A stretch of 64,000 bases of DNA from Chitinophaga sancti (GCF_034424315.1 NZ_CP139972.1:1054001-1118000); one strand, 5' to 3'. Counted from the first letter of the stretch, positions 7,857-16,400 are shown. Numbers and translations are program-made. The notes: generated by a model from the letters alone, not told the origin.

Positions 7857-8414
7857 ATGAAGAAACTCTTATTAATATCCCTTGTCCTTCTCTGCCTATT
7901 AGTAGCCGGGTACTATGAATACGTTCAACTAACCAGCGACAGCGTTTTAGATCTCAAAAACTCCCATGATGAATGGACCCGGAACTTTATTGATAATGAA
8001 TCTGCCTTTGCCGATCTGGTGATTTTCTTTAAACAAAACTGCACTACAAAAGACAATAGGGAAATTGCCTTCAAAATAGAAAAGTACGGTCGTGTATCTT
8101 TAAATGTAAACGAAATGCCAGCTGACCTGGATTCCGCATTAAGAACCTTTGATTGGGATGTCGACGTAGCTAATAATATAAAAAGGAAGCTGCTAAAAGT
8201 ACATTGCGACTGCATAAAAAGAGTCCACTTATATGACCAATATGCAATTCAGATCTGGCCACACAAAGAGGAAGGTACTTATTACAACTACTTTGTAACA
8301 GATGGAATACCAGCAGATAGTGTGAATAGATCACACGGCGGGCATATCACCAACTCTGATTTTGGGAAGCAGGTTTTCCTGGATTATTTAAATGCAGTCT
8401 ACTATCCACAATAG
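7857..8414 (+). CDS. Hypothetical protein with one N-terminal membrane segment
   Basis: Start placed at ATG 7857 (MKKLLLISLVLLCLLVAGYY), which gives a clean signal anchor; an upstream in-frame ATG at 7833 would add MKYVSIVP. About 185 aa. After the hydrophobic segment the protein is soluble, with DEWTRNFIDN, HCDCIKRVHLYD and a C-terminal DFGKQVFLDYLNAVY. I do not recognise the family. It sits in an insertion-sequence-rich tract next to an interrupted lipoprotein gene, and both may be accessory cargo. Confidence 0.6.
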   Translation: MKKLLLISLVLLCLLVAGYYEYVQLTSDSVLDLKNSHDEWTRNFIDNESAFADLVIFFKQNCTTKDNREIAFKIEKYGRVSLNVNEMPADLDSALRTFDWDVDVANNIKRKLLKVHCDCIKRVHLYDQYAIQIWPHKEEGTYYNYFVTDGIPADSVNRSHGGHITNSDFGKQVFLDYLNAVYYPQ

Positions 8415-8441
8415 AGTTAATTTCATTTAACATAGGCGAAA

Positions 8442-8658
8442 ATGAAGAGTAGATATTTTTATCCGGCACTATTAGTAATACTTACACTGGCAATCTCTTG
8501 TAGCCGAAGATATATGGACGTTAGCAGGGGGCTTCGAAATTATAATAAAGGAACTATTACTGCAGCTCAGTATGACTCGATTTGGACTTCTTATTATACA
8601 ATCAATAAGAGCAATTTTAATTTTGATAATAGAATAAAATTAACTGGTTGGTATATAA
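8442..8658 (+). pseudogene. Small lipoprotein gene, 5' part, broken by an IS3 element
   Basis: MKSRYFYPALLVILTLAISC is a lipoprotein signal peptide with lipobox-like LAISC (Cys near residue 20), followed by a short polar sequence. The frame runs into the IS3-family element at 8659. The probable remainder of the protein is at 9979-10357. Collapsing the duplicated TATAA target does not put the halves in phase (they differ by one base, and the phase of the 3' half has a stop at 8630 upstream), so at least one further indel has occurred. Function unknown. Confidence 0.6.
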
Positions 8659-8714
8659 TACTCCCCTAAAAACGGACAGTAAGTTTAAGTGGAAAAACAT
8701 CTTAAATTTACAAT

Positions 8715-9041
8715 ATGAACAAGGGAAGAAGAAAGTTCAATGCAGCGTTTAAAGCGAAAGTAGCTATCGAAGCCTTAAAGGAACAGCTGACCTTAGCAGA
8801 GCTGGCCGAGAAGTATGATATACATCCTACTCAGATAACTGAGTGGAAGAAGCAACTGCTTTCAGGGTCAGAGGATGTGTTTGACCAGGGAAAGAAGGCA
8901 GGTAGCGATGCCTCAGATCATCAGGAAGAAAAAGACGAACTATATAAGCAAATCGGTCAACTCAAGGTAGAGGTCGACTGGTTGAAAAAAAAATCTGAGC
9001 AGGCATTTGGGAAAAACTGGAAAGATGGCTTTAGTAAATAA
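8715..9041 (+). CDS. IS3-family OrfA (transposase helix-turn-helix subunit)
   Basis: 108 aa starting MNKGRRKFNAAFKAKVA, the usual opening of IS3 OrfA proteins. A helix-turn-helix follows (LAELAEKYDIHPTQITEWKKQLL), then an acidic and leucine-containing C-terminal stretch (KDELYKQIGQLKVEVDWLKKKSE) for oligomerisation. It binds the element ends. The 3' end overlaps orfB, and a run of nine A at 8985-8993 could be a slippage site. Confidence 0.9.
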   Translation: MNKGRRKFNAAFKAKVAIEALKEQLTLAELAEKYDIHPTQITEWKKQLLSGSEDVFDQGKKAGSDASDHQEEKDELYKQIGQLKVEVDWLKKKSEQAFGKNWKDGFSK

Positions 9042-9960
9042 GGAGGACAGTGAGCTCAGTATTGTACGTCAGTGTCAATTGCTGGAAGTATCTCGTAGCA
9101 GCCATTACCATGAGCCCAAAGGAGAAAGCAAATTAAACCTGGAGCTGATGGAGCAGATAGACCGTATGCATTTGGAACATCCCTATTTTGGGGCAGAGCG
9201 CATGGCAAAACATCTGAGTACACCAGAGCTACATGTTAATGTGAAGCGGATAAGGCGATTGATGCGGAAAATGGATATTTCGGCCATATATCCCGCCCCT
9301 AATACAAGTGAGGCATGTAAGTGGCACAAAACATATCCATACCTGCTTCGGAACCTGAAAATAGACCGGAATAATATGGTTTGGAGTATGGATATAACTT
9401 ATATTCCAATGCCGAAGGGTTTTATGTACCTGTGTGCGATTATAGACTGGAATAGCCGCTATCTGTTATCCTGGACACTCAGCAATACCATGACAGTGGA
9501 ATTTTGTCTGGAAGCGCTTGAAAAGGCCATTTCTATTTATGGAGCACCAGAGATCTTAAATACGGATCAGGGCAGCCAGTTTACAAGTGAAGACTTTACA
9601 ACAGCTGTATTAAGTGCTGAAATTCGCCTAAGCATGGATGGAGTAGGACGAGCCACAGACAATATCACAATCGAGCGATTTTGGCGTAGCATCAAGTATG
9701 AGAATATCTATCTCAATGCTTATGATAGTACGCTGGATTTATACAAGGGAATTCACAGGTATGTGGAATTCTACAACTGGGAACGAAAACATCAAGGCCT
9801 GGAATATAAGACTCCTGCTGAGGTTTATGGAGCAGCTGATAAGTTATCCACATATCCACAGATATCAACAAAAAGAAAAAAAGAACCAAAAAAAGAAAAA
9901 GGTTATAATAGTAGTAATAGATTTGATTCTTTAATTAATAATTCACCTATTGCTGTCTAA
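9025..9960 (+). CDS. IS3-family OrfB (DDE integrase-type transposase)
   Basis: The start at ATG 9025 (MALVNKEDSELSIVRQC) matches the usual start of homologous OrfB domains; a longer frame opens at TTG 9007. It has an HTH_21-like N-terminal region, then an rve integrase core with Asp in VWSMDITYIP, Asp in NTDQGSQFT and Glu in NITIERFWRS. orfB is in the +1 phase relative to orfA, not the -1 phase usual for IS3 frameshifting; the -1 phase hits a stop right after the A-run. OrfB may therefore be made by translational coupling or by a +1/-2 slip. The frame is intact. Confidence 0.88.
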   Translation: MALVNKEDSELSIVRQCQLLEVSRSSHYHEPKGESKLNLELMEQIDRMHLEHPYFGAERMAKHLSTPELHVNVKRIRRLMRKMDISAIYPAPNTSEACKWHKTYPYLLRNLKIDRNNMVWSMDITYIPMPKGFMYLCAIIDWNSRYLLSWTLSNTMTVEFCLEALEKAISIYGAPEILNTDQGSQFTSEDFTTAVLSAEIRLSMDGVGRATDNITIERFWRSIKYENIYLNAYDSTLDLYKGIHRYVEFYNWERKHQGLEYKTPAEVYGAADKLSTYPQISTKRKKEPKKEKGYNSSNRFDSLINNSPIAV

Positions 9961-9978
9961 TAAATGGGGAGTATATAA

Positions 9979-10357
9979 GTATGTTCATACAGATCCTCCA
10001 CAGGCCCCGCCCTTTAATAAAATTAGCTATAATGCCATGAGATTTACAGATAGTAGTTTCGTTTATTATAGTATGAGAATATACGACTCAATATCAAATA
10101 ATATTGTATCTCATAACGTAGGTTCTGCAGATAGGTTCACTGTAGAAAAAGGCGAAATTAAACACGAATATTTGTTGGGAAGAGATTTTGAGATATATAA
10201 TATCTTCATGTATGCAACAATAAGTGAGGATGGAGATACAATAAGATTTTATGCAAGTGAGACTTATCAAATGTCAAATGGAAGAAAAGAAAAGAAAACA
10301 GTGGAAGAGTTTATCTACAATCCAACATTAACCTTCATACCTGGTAAGGGCAAATAA
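9979..10357 (+). pseudogene. Probable 3' part of the interrupted lipoprotein gene
   Basis: Reads GVYKYVHTDPPQAPPFNK near its start and ends TFIPGKGK. It has no start codon of its own outside the IS3 end, so it is best read as the severed C-terminal part of the gene beginning at 8442. It is polar with many Tyr and Ser, consistent with an extracytoplasmic protein. Its stop codon is followed directly by an IS66 relic. Function not recognised. Confidence 0.55.
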
Positions 10358-10421
10358 AAGAATAAACAATGCAGCCCTTTCACCACCATGTTCATTACTG
10401 GCAAAAAGGGAGTTTTTTCTG

Positions 10422-10490
10422 GAACTCATTTCATAAACAGGCATTTTGAATTGATAATCAATACATAAATGGTAATTACGAAATGAGTTC
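10422..10490. mobile_element. 69-bp MITE-like repeat, intact copy
   Basis: Bounded by inverted repeats GAACTCATTTCATAA and TTACGAAATGAGTTC. It splits an IS66 relic between the codons for LFR and the following RK motif, so the insertion point is defined by the interrupted protein. It is the partner of the split copy at 5946-7740. Confidence 0.78.
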
Positions 10491-10643
10491 TAAATAATGT
10501 AATTGGACGGATAGCACGCGCTGTCGAGTTATTATCGACATCTATGTTTCCGTTTGAAAAAAGTATTTCCAGCTTATCCCATTGATTATTTGCACAGGTG
10601 TTTGCTTTAGCTAACAAGCTATCAGGCACATGTTTATCTATAA

Positions 10644-10715
10644 TACTTCCCGAAAAACGGACAGTAAGTTTAAGTGGAAAAACATCTTAAATCTACAATA
10701 TGAACAAGGGAAGAA
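10644..10715 (+). mobile_element. Solo left end of the IS3-family element
   Basis: About 72 bp nearly identical to 8659-8730, from TACTTCCC through the first codons of orfA (ATGAACAAGGGAAGAA), after which similarity ends abruptly. It lies inside the IS66 relic. No right end is nearby, so it is either a one-ended deletion product or a miniature derivative; its own borders (TACTTCCC / GGGAAGAA) form a weak inverted repeat. Confidence 0.75.
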
Positions 10716-10787
10716 TCTTCGTGTTCATCCAGCCAGGCACGGATCTTATCAAAGAATGGTTTACTATAGTCTCCCTGAATGTTTTTA

Positions 10788-11204
10788 TTACTTCACTATT
10801 CTCCAGCTAAATGGGTATCGGTACAGCTCTCCGTTATTTGCCCGTACAGCAGCAATAATAGAAAAGATAAGATTGATGATGAAAACAATATTATTTCGTC
10901 CTTTGAATGCGCTGAAATGGAACCCGGATGAGTAGCTTGTCCAGAAGAAGGTGCTGAAGGTCCACATAGCGGAAAGGATAAAGAAAATGAAATTCACGAT
11001 CAGTACAAGGATGCTCATGGTGATCTGGAAGTTCAGGGCTTCTTTACCCATGGCATTTAGCAAGGAGGATTGATCTCTTTTGATGAGCCAAAGGATCAGT
11101 ACAGCTATAATATTGCCAACAGGTGAAAACCAGCCAATTGTCATGCCTATAATACCGCCAAGGCTGATGATCACTGCCCAGGTTCTTTCGTCTTTTTGAT
11201 TCAT
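10788..11204 (-). CDS. DUF4870-type small membrane protein
   Basis: 138 aa. The opening NQKDERTWAVIISLGGIIG, the segment LILWLIKRDQSS and the LNFQITMSI motif are typical of DUF4870 (Tic20-like) proteins. Three to four hydrophobic segments are visible, and the C terminus ends in YRYPFSWRIVK. The molecular role of the family is not established. The stop codon abuts the IS66 relic, and upstream lies a repeat-rich spacer. The ATG at 11202-11204 gives the usual family start. Confidence 0.8.
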   Translation of the reverse strand: MNQKDERTWAVIISLGGIIGMTIGWFSPVGNIIAVLILWLIKRDQSSLLNAMGKEALNFQITMSILVLIVNFIFFILSAMWTFSTFFWTSYSSGFHFSAFKGRNNIVFIINLIFSIIAAVRANNGELYRYPFSWRIVK

Positions 11205-11229
11205 TGGGTATATTAGATTTGGTAGTAAA

Positions 11230-11690
11230 CAATTATTGAAATTAGGTGGATGTATACAAGTATTGAAATTATTTGTTGAATACAGACAAATGAAATTATC
11301 TGTTGTGAAACACTAAATGACCATCTTTGCTTGTATACAGATATTGAAATTATCTGGTTGTAAATAATTAAGGAAATTATTGACTAGCAAACAATTAATG
11401 AACTTCTGCTTATATACAATTTTGAAGTCATCTGCCTGGAACCACTAAATGAACTTCTCTGCCTTTATACAGATATGAATTATCTGTTGTGAAACACTAA
11501 ATGACCATCTTTGCTTGTATACAGATATTGAAATTATCTGGTTGTAAACAATTAAGGAAATTATTGACTAGCAAACAATTATGACCTTCTGCTTATATGC
11601 GATTTTGAAGTTCTCTACCTGGAAACAAATTATGCACTTCTCTGCTTATAAACAATCACTAATAACAATGAACTGGAAATAATGAAAGGG
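11230..11690. repeat. AT-rich tandem repeat with a 184-bp higher-order period
   Basis: Short units built around GTATACAGATATTGAAATTATCTG, AACAATTAAGGAAATTATTG and ACTAAATGAACTTCTCTGC alternate through the spacer. A long block starting TTATCTGTTGTGAAACACTA at 11296 recurs almost unchanged at 11480. The array lies directly downstream of the RNase P RNA gene. No gene is seen in it. Confidence 0.85.
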
Positions 11691-11696
11691 AAAAAC

Positions 11697-12084
11697 AAAA
11701 ACTACAAACCTATAAGCCGGATTCTGTTCAACTGTCTTGCGACAACTGATGCTATCATTTATCTGCGATGACGTTCGCACGTCACCTGTATCTGCCTACC
11801 CTCGGTCATTGGACGAGCCGCCCTCATTGACCGTATACATGGCATTTCAGCACGCAAGGTTTACCCTTCTGTTATGTTGCCATTCCAGAACGTAGGCTCT
11901 TACCCTACATTTTCACCCTTACCCTGTACGAGACAAGGCGGTCATTTTCTGTGGCACTTTCTGTGACCTGTGCGTCTTATCCAGGATAAGATGAACAGGT
12001 CCCCACCAGTTAGGTGGTGCGTTGCTCTATGCTGTCCGGACTTTCCTTACCAGTTGCCTGGAACGATAGCACGGTTTGTAGTTT
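11697..12084 (-). ncRNA. rnpB: RNase P RNA, bacterial class A
   Basis: On the minus strand the 5' part contains AGGAAAGTCCGGACAGC and the 3' part ACAGAATCCGGCTTAT, the two signature blocks of bacterial RNase P RNA. The ends AAACTACAAACC and GGTTTGTAGTTT pair to form P1. CACAGAAA and GGGTAAGAGCC in the middle fit further conserved regions. About 390 nt, normal for type A. It is the catalytic RNA that matures tRNA 5' ends. The boundaries rest on P1 and are good to within a few bases. Confidence 0.95.
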
Positions 12085-12087
12085 TTG

Positions 12088-12095
12088 CAAAAATA
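12088..12095 (-). promoter_or_regulatory. -7 box TATTTTTG of rnpB
   Basis: Minus-strand TATTTTTG fits TAnnTTTG and sits directly before the P1 strand of RNase P RNA, exactly where the transcript should begin. Confidence 0.6.
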
Positions 12096-12154
12096 TAAAA
12101 ATCTGTCTTTGTAGCAGTTGGAATTTTCTAATTTCAAAAATCAAATGGTACACG

Positions 12155-12360
12155 CTGCTTAGACGTATGCAGATCATCTGGATTCTCCTGCATTGCCGGG
12201 GGATGCAAATCACCCGGATTCCTACTACTTGCAGTAGATGCCGGTCTTTCAAAACCCTGTTGCATTGCTGTAGATTCTAATTAACTGGTTCCTGCTGCTT
12301 TAGCGTTGATGCAGTCACTCAAAATCCTGTTGCCTTTCTATATGTAGATCACCGAACCCG
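12155..12360. repeat. Degenerate tandem repeat, about 37-bp unit
   Basis: Units of the form GATGCAAATCACCCGGATTCCTACTACTTGCAGTA recur about five to six times with many substitutions (for example near 12163, 12203, 12240, 12276 and 12310). It fills the spacer between rnpB and the Smr-domain gene. No other feature is seen there. Confidence 0.55.
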
Positions 12361-12413
12361 AAAAATGGCTTTCTTCCGGCTTAGCTACATTCAAACTGCT
12401 GAACGCCATTCAA

Positions 12414-13448
12414 TTAAGAATGCTTAAAGAATATCTCCGTCGCTCCAAACCCGTATCTTGGGTGGTATTCGTTTACAAACTTTTCTACATCGGGATTATC
12501 CTTCAGGATCATATGAATCTCATCCTTGAGCCTGCCCTTTCCTACCCCATGAATCACAAACATGGTATGCTGGTGATGAGATATAGCCAGTTCAAGATAC
12601 CGTACAAATTCATTCAGCTGTATAGCGAGGATTTCAATGTTCTTCATCCCCTTCCAATCCGGTGTCAATTGCTCAATATGCAAATCGAGCTCGTACTTAG
12701 GCGTCATTGGCACTTCAGGAACACCTTTGTTCGTCGTCGTCGTGTTGCTGCCTGCAGCGAACTTACCAATAGACGAGGTATCGAAATCGTTCGCTGACTT
12801 TTCCGGCTTTGGCGGGAACTTTTCGAACAGCAAATAACTTAAAGTAGCGTTTCTTCTGGCTTGTAAATCACTTAGTTGCTGGAAAATCTGCTTGGTTTTT
12901 ATCTTCCAGGTTTTCTGGAAAGAAGGGGCCAGTTTAGGATCTGGTTCCTTCGGATAAAAGGTGAATTCTATCCTTGGTCCGTCGTTCAGCGCCTCAAAAG
13001 GAAGGTCGCTAAGGTAGAAATTTGCAAAGGGCTGAATCTCATTTTTCATCTCCAGTTCCAGCTGGTTGTTGAGGTATACCTGGAAATGGAACTTCCAGGC
13101 GCTATTGGTCTCGTTGGCCAGGTGAAACTTAAGTTGTTCTATATTTTCCTCATATCCTTCTACACGGAATACGGGCAGTACAGAGAGGAATACCCCTTTG
13201 TCCATTCTGAAAGTATCCGTTTTCTTTTCGGGTTTGATATCGAAACCGGCCTTGCGGGCAGGTGGGTTGCCGTTCTTAGGGGTGGTTGTAAAGCGGTGAA
13301 AATAAGGGAAATCGATCTGATCCAGGTACACCGGGAATGTCACTTTACCTATCTCTACCATCACCATATTATCGTTGATGATGTCTACAACGGTACCTTC
13401 TTCTTTTGAGTGAAGCAGTAATATCTTATCTCCAATCTCGTACTTCAT
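12414..13448 (-). CDS. Smr-domain protein with DUF2027 N-terminal region
   Basis: 344 aa. The N terminus (KYEIGDKILLLHSKEEGTVV) resembles the small beta domain of Bacteroidetes DUF2027 proteins. A middle beta-rich region follows, then a low-complexity linker (SNTTTTNKG). The C-terminal Smr domain starts at YELDLHIEQL near residue 251 and has the HGVGKGRLKDEI motif, with GFGATEIFF at the end. Smr domains are nucleic-acid-acting nickases or endonucleases in MutS2-type proteins; the role of this stand-alone architecture is unknown. Transcribed alone from a possible promoter at 13514-13521. Confidence 0.85.
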   Translation of the reverse strand: MKYEIGDKILLLHSKEEGTVVDIINDNMVMVEIGKVTFPVYLDQIDFPYFHRFTTTPKNGNPPARKAGFDIKPEKKTDTFRMDKGVFLSVLPVFRVEGYEENIEQLKFHLANETNSAWKFHFQVYLNNQLELEMKNEIQPFANFYLSDLPFEALNDGPRIEFTFYPKEPDPKLAPSFQKTWKIKTKQIFQQLSDLQARRNATLSYLLFEKFPPKPEKSANDFDTSSIGKFAAGSNTTTTNKGVPEVPMTPKYELDLHIEQLTPDWKGMKNIEILAIQLNEFVRYLELAISHHQHTMFVIHGVGKGRLKDEIHMILKDNPDVEKFVNEYHPRYGFGATEIFFKHS

Positions 13449-13513
13449 GATTACTATGCTGCGGCTCTAGTAGACAGCTTGCAGGGACGCCTGGTAGCTG
13501 TATCGCAGTGGCG

Positions 13514-13521
13514 CAAAACTA
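13514..13521 (-). promoter_or_regulatory. Possible -7 box TAGTTTTG
   Basis: A minus-strand TAnnTTTG match about 66 bp upstream of the Smr-domain gene start. No clear -33 element. Confidence 0.35.
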
Positions 13522-13571
13522 CATAAATTATGGGAATGTTAGATTTTGCATAAGAGGGGGTGGTGTACTTT

Positions 13572-13836
13572 CACGCATTATGCCCGGTTCTACAAATAAC
13601 AGTCTACCCTGCTACCCGTACTACCGTGGAGCAAATCAACGTGCAATAGGTAAACCACCGCCATGTCGAACCAACAATAAACACTCTCCCTGCTCTGCGT
13701 TACGGCGCAGCAAGTTGGCATCTAATAACCAAACCATCACCACGCCCTAATCTACAAACAACAGGTTACCCTGCTACCTGTACTACAGCGCAGCAAATCA
13801 ACACGGAATAAGAAAACCGTCATACATTATGCCCGG
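13572..13836. repeat. Degenerate tandem repeat, about 80-bp unit, 3 copies
   Basis: Units begin near 13590, 13667 and 13752 and share TCTACAAAYAACAG, TACCCTGCTACC, GCGCAGCAAATCAAC and TAAACCACC-like blocks. The sequence CATTATGCCCGGT appears both at 13576 and immediately after the DoxX stop codon (13824-13837), tying the array to that gene end. Confidence 0.7.
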
Positions 13837-14274
13837 TCATGCAGGATGCCGGCGCATATAACCATCGTAAGAAAGGGGACCACTACCTTCTACCAGGAAT
13901 AATAACAGCAGAAGCAGAACAAGGATGGAAAGGCCGGATTCACTATGCACATTAAACAATCCCGTAGGTGTATGTACAAAAATGAGGGCGCCAAGAAGAA
14001 TGGGGATCTGTGCTAGGACAGCAGCTCGAGTGAGGAGGCCAAATGCAATAAGGACCCCGCCCAGGAGATGAGCAAAGACAATGTAATGAGCAAGCCAGAA
14101 AGACAGTACTGTGATAAACGGGCTTTGGTTGATCACTGCTTTGAGAACATCAATATTTTGAATGAATACAACTCCTTTCCAGAACAAAAATATTCCAAGG
14201 AGAATGCGAACGCCATCAACCCACCTGGGATGATGCGACTCGCCCCAATGGTCAATTCGCTGTAGCAGGTTCAT
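13837..14274 (-). CDS. DoxX-family membrane protein
   Basis: 145 aa with four hydrophobic segments: GVRILLGIFLFWKGVVFI, a middle one around ITVLSFWLAHYIVFAHL, VLAQIPILLGALIF and ILVLLLLLLFLV. The VRILLGIFLFWKG and AHLLGGVLIAFGLLTR patterns are typical of DoxX/DUF4267-like quinone-linked proteins. The biochemical role is uncertain. No partner gene is adjacent. Confidence 0.8.
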   Translation of the reverse strand: MNLLQRIDHWGESHHPRWVDGVRILLGIFLFWKGVVFIQNIDVLKAVINQSPFITVLSFWLAHYIVFAHLLGGVLIAFGLLTRAAVLAQIPILLGALIFVHTPTGLFNVHSESGLSILVLLLLLLFLVEGSGPLSYDGYMRRHPA

Positions 14275-14433
14275 AAAATATGAGTTTTAAGATCAAAGAA
14301 CTTAACTAAATATAAGTTTTTTTTATGAATTCTCCAAATTAGGTATGAGATCCAAGTGATTAGGGATGAGCGGTTTATAACAAGCCATTCATTAGAGACA
14401 GGACTTACTAACGGGAATCAATGCCATTTTCAC

Positions 14434-14466
14434 AAAAAAAAGGCCCCCTGCTGTAAGCAAGGAGCC
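14434..14466 (-). terminator. Rho-independent terminator downstream of the APC permease
   Basis: On the minus strand GGCTCCTTGC pairs with GCAGGGGGCC through a TTACA loop, with wobble pairs, and is followed by a run of eight T. It sits beyond the duplicated 3' end at 14465-14580. Confidence 0.8.
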
Positions 14467-14580
14467 CTATCTATTTATTAAAAATCTATTAAATCACTAC
14501 TTTCGGTACATCATCATTCAGTTTGCTTTCACGATAACTATATCCAAAATAAAAAGCCAAACCTATTAACAAGCAAACAG
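14465..14580 (-). pseudogene. Duplicated 3' end of the APC permease gene
   Basis: 116 bp repeated from 14581-14696. On the minus strand it still reads LLIGLAFYFGYSYRESK then LNDDVPKVVI and two stops, against LLIGLAIYFGYSYRKSK and LNDDVPKVVIQ in the intact gene. In the 31 codons compared, about five changes are synonymous and four or five alter a residue, one to a stop. It is either a tandem duplication of a gene tail or the last remnant of a second permease gene. Confidence 0.85.
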
Positions 14581-14601
14581 CCCTATCTATTTATTAAAAA
14601 T

Positions 14602-16272
14602 CTATTGTATCACTACTTTCGGTACATCATCATTCAGCTTGCTCTTGCGGTAGCTATATCCAAAATAAATAGCCAAACCTATTAACAACCAAACAGTAAA
14701 CACTTCCCAGTTACTCAAGCCAATCTCAGTCATCAGGTAAAAACAACTGAGCAATCCCAGCACAGGAATCAGTGACAGCTTCTTCAAAAATGACAACACC
14801 ACGAAAACCACGGTTGCCACCACAAAGAAGAAGAACGGAATATTATGTTTCCATACATTCCAGCCACCTGCAAAGGAGAAGCGTGCCGGCAATTCATTTC
14901 TGAAGATATATATGAAGACCAGCACAATAGCTGGTACGATATATTTCCCATTAATATATGGCAAACGGAATCGCTTGCTACCATCATTCGCCGGCTGCGG
15001 AGGCAGTAACAATACCCCGCCACATACCAGGATGAAGGCAAACAAGGTACCGATACTTGTCAGATCCGTTACGACTGTCAGGTTCAGGAACAAGGCAGGT
15101 ACACCTACGATTACCCCGGTGATGATCGTCGCAAAGGAAGGCGTCTTGAACTTCGGATGAATCTTACTGAATTTCTTTGGTAACAAACCGTCACGACTCA
15201 TGCTCATCCAGATACGCGGCTGACCGATCTGGAATACGAGTAATACGCTGGTCGTAGCCACTACCGCACTCACCGAGATCAGGAAACTTACCTTGTGAAG
15301 GTTCACCGCGTTGAATACGAAGGCCAATGGGTCTTCTACTTTCAACTGTGAATAAGATACCATGCCCGTGAGCACAAACGCAATCAGGATATATAATACA
15401 GTACAGATTATCAGTGAGTAGATCATGCCTTTGGGCAGGTCACGCTGTGGGTTCGCACATTCTTCCGCAGTGGTACTGATCGCATCAAAACCAATATAGG
15501 CAAAGAATACGGCAGACACACCCTTCAGTACACCAGAGAATCCATTCGGCAGGAACGGAGACCAGTTATCAGGATGTACATAGAAGGAACCGACGATGAT
15601 AACGAAGAGTATAACCGCGATCTTGAGTCCCACCATGAAGTTGGCGCTCTTTTTACTTTCACGGATGCCGACGTAAGCGAGATACGTTACTAATATAACT
15701 ATTATAAAAGCAGGTAAATTGAGGATGATAGGTAAACCAGCGATGTGTGGTGCCGATGCATAGATTTCAGGTGTGGCACTGTCGTAATTGCTTGTAAGCC
15801 AGAGCGGCAGCGAAAGGTGCATATGTAAGGCCTTGCCGACGCCTTCAAGCAGGTTGTTGAAATAACCACTCCATGAGATGGCGACTGCAATGTTCCCGAT
15901 GGCGTATTCGAGTATCAGTGCCCAGCCGATGATCCAGGCTGCCAGTTCGCCGAAGGTGACGTAGGAGTAAGTATACGCACTGCCGGACACCGGTACCCTG
16001 CTGGCAAATTCAGCGTAGCAGAGGGCTGAGAAACCACAGGTAATAGCCGTGATGATGAATAACAGGGATACGCCCGGGCCGCCATGAAACGAGGCTTCAC
16101 CAATGGTAGAGAAGATCCCTGCGCCTATCACGGCTGCAATGCCCATTGCTGTCAGGTCCTTTACTTTCAGTACTTTGTGTAGGCCGCCACCATGTGCGTC
16201 ATCTGATAAACCATCTTGTGCATCTTTCAGAATTGTTGTAATTGATTTCTTACGAAACAGCGATTTAGACAT
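14602..16272 (-). CDS. APC-superfamily amino acid permease
   Basis: 556 aa with about twelve to fourteen hydrophobic segments. The early GIAAVIGAGIFSTIG segment is the conserved TM1 motif of APC transporters, and FFAYIGFDAISTTAEE is the TM6 motif typical of the CAT/YfnA-like subgroup that imports cationic or neutral amino acids by proton symport. SALCYAEFASRVPVSGSAYTYSY is the usual TM2-TM3 motif. The N terminus is cytoplasmic and charged. Single gene, with a terminator at 14434-14466. Specificity cannot be read from sequence. The last 93 nt of the gene are duplicated downstream. Confidence 0.9.
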   Translation of the reverse strand: MSKSLFRKKSITTILKDAQDGLSDDAHGGGLHKVLKVKDLTAMGIAAVIGAGIFSTIGEASFHGGPGVSLLFIITAITCGFSALCYAEFASRVPVSGSAYTYSYVTFGELAAWIIGWALILEYAIGNIAVAISWSGYFNNLLEGVGKALHMHLSLPLWLTSNYDSATPEIYASAPHIAGLPIILNLPAFIIVILVTYLAYVGIRESKKSANFMVGLKIAVILFVIIVGSFYVHPDNWSPFLPNGFSGVLKGVSAVFFAYIGFDAISTTAEECANPQRDLPKGMIYSLIICTVLYILIAFVLTGMVSYSQLKVEDPLAFVFNAVNLHKVSFLISVSAVVATTSVLLVFQIGQPRIWMSMSRDGLLPKKFSKIHPKFKTPSFATIITGVIVGVPALFLNLTVVTDLTSIGTLFAFILVCGGVLLLPPQPANDGSKRFRLPYINGKYIVPAIVLVFIYIFRNELPARFSFAGGWNVWKHNIPFFFFVVATVVFVVLSFLKKLSLIPVLGLLSCFYLMTEIGLSNWEVFTVWLLIGLAIYFGYSYRKSKLNDDVPKVVIQ

Positions 16273-16400
16273 CTGGTGGTGATATTTTGTTGTTGACCTT
16301 TTTTAGGTGTTGAGTTGATGCGAAGATATTGAAATAAAATTAATGAGGCCTTGATAGCCAGACACTTGGTTGCTAATGTTGATTAGCCTGGCAACCAATC

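Larger units (their letters stand above)
8659..9973. mobile_element. Complete IS3-family insertion sequence, about 1,315 bp
   Basis: Ends are TACTCCCC...GGGGAGTA (8659-8666 and 9966-9973), with further end similarity at GACAG. A 5-bp target duplication TATAA flanks it (8654-8658 and 9974-9978). It contains an orfA/orfB pair. A stray copy of its left end lies at 10644-10715. Confidence 0.87.
10365..10785 (-). pseudogene. IS66-family transposase relic with two nested insertions
   Basis: On the minus strand from 10785 down: GDYSKPFFDKIRAWLDEHED, then a stray IS3 end (10644-10715), then DKHVPDSLLAKA...NQWDKLEILFSNGNIDVDNN and ARAIRPITLFR, then a MITE copy (10422-10490), then EHGGERAALF where homology stops at about 10370. 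Order and motifs match the IS66 TnpC C-terminal half. It is distinct from the relic at 5597-5815, which keeps the final KLNGIDPFEYL block missing here. Confidence 0.72.

Noticed and set aside
12010..12280. Short frames over rnpB
   Set aside because: They lie within the RNase P RNA and its promoter; the RNA structure explains the sequence.
14068..14265. Plus-strand frame opposite DoxX
   Set aside because: Antisense of a clear membrane protein gene.
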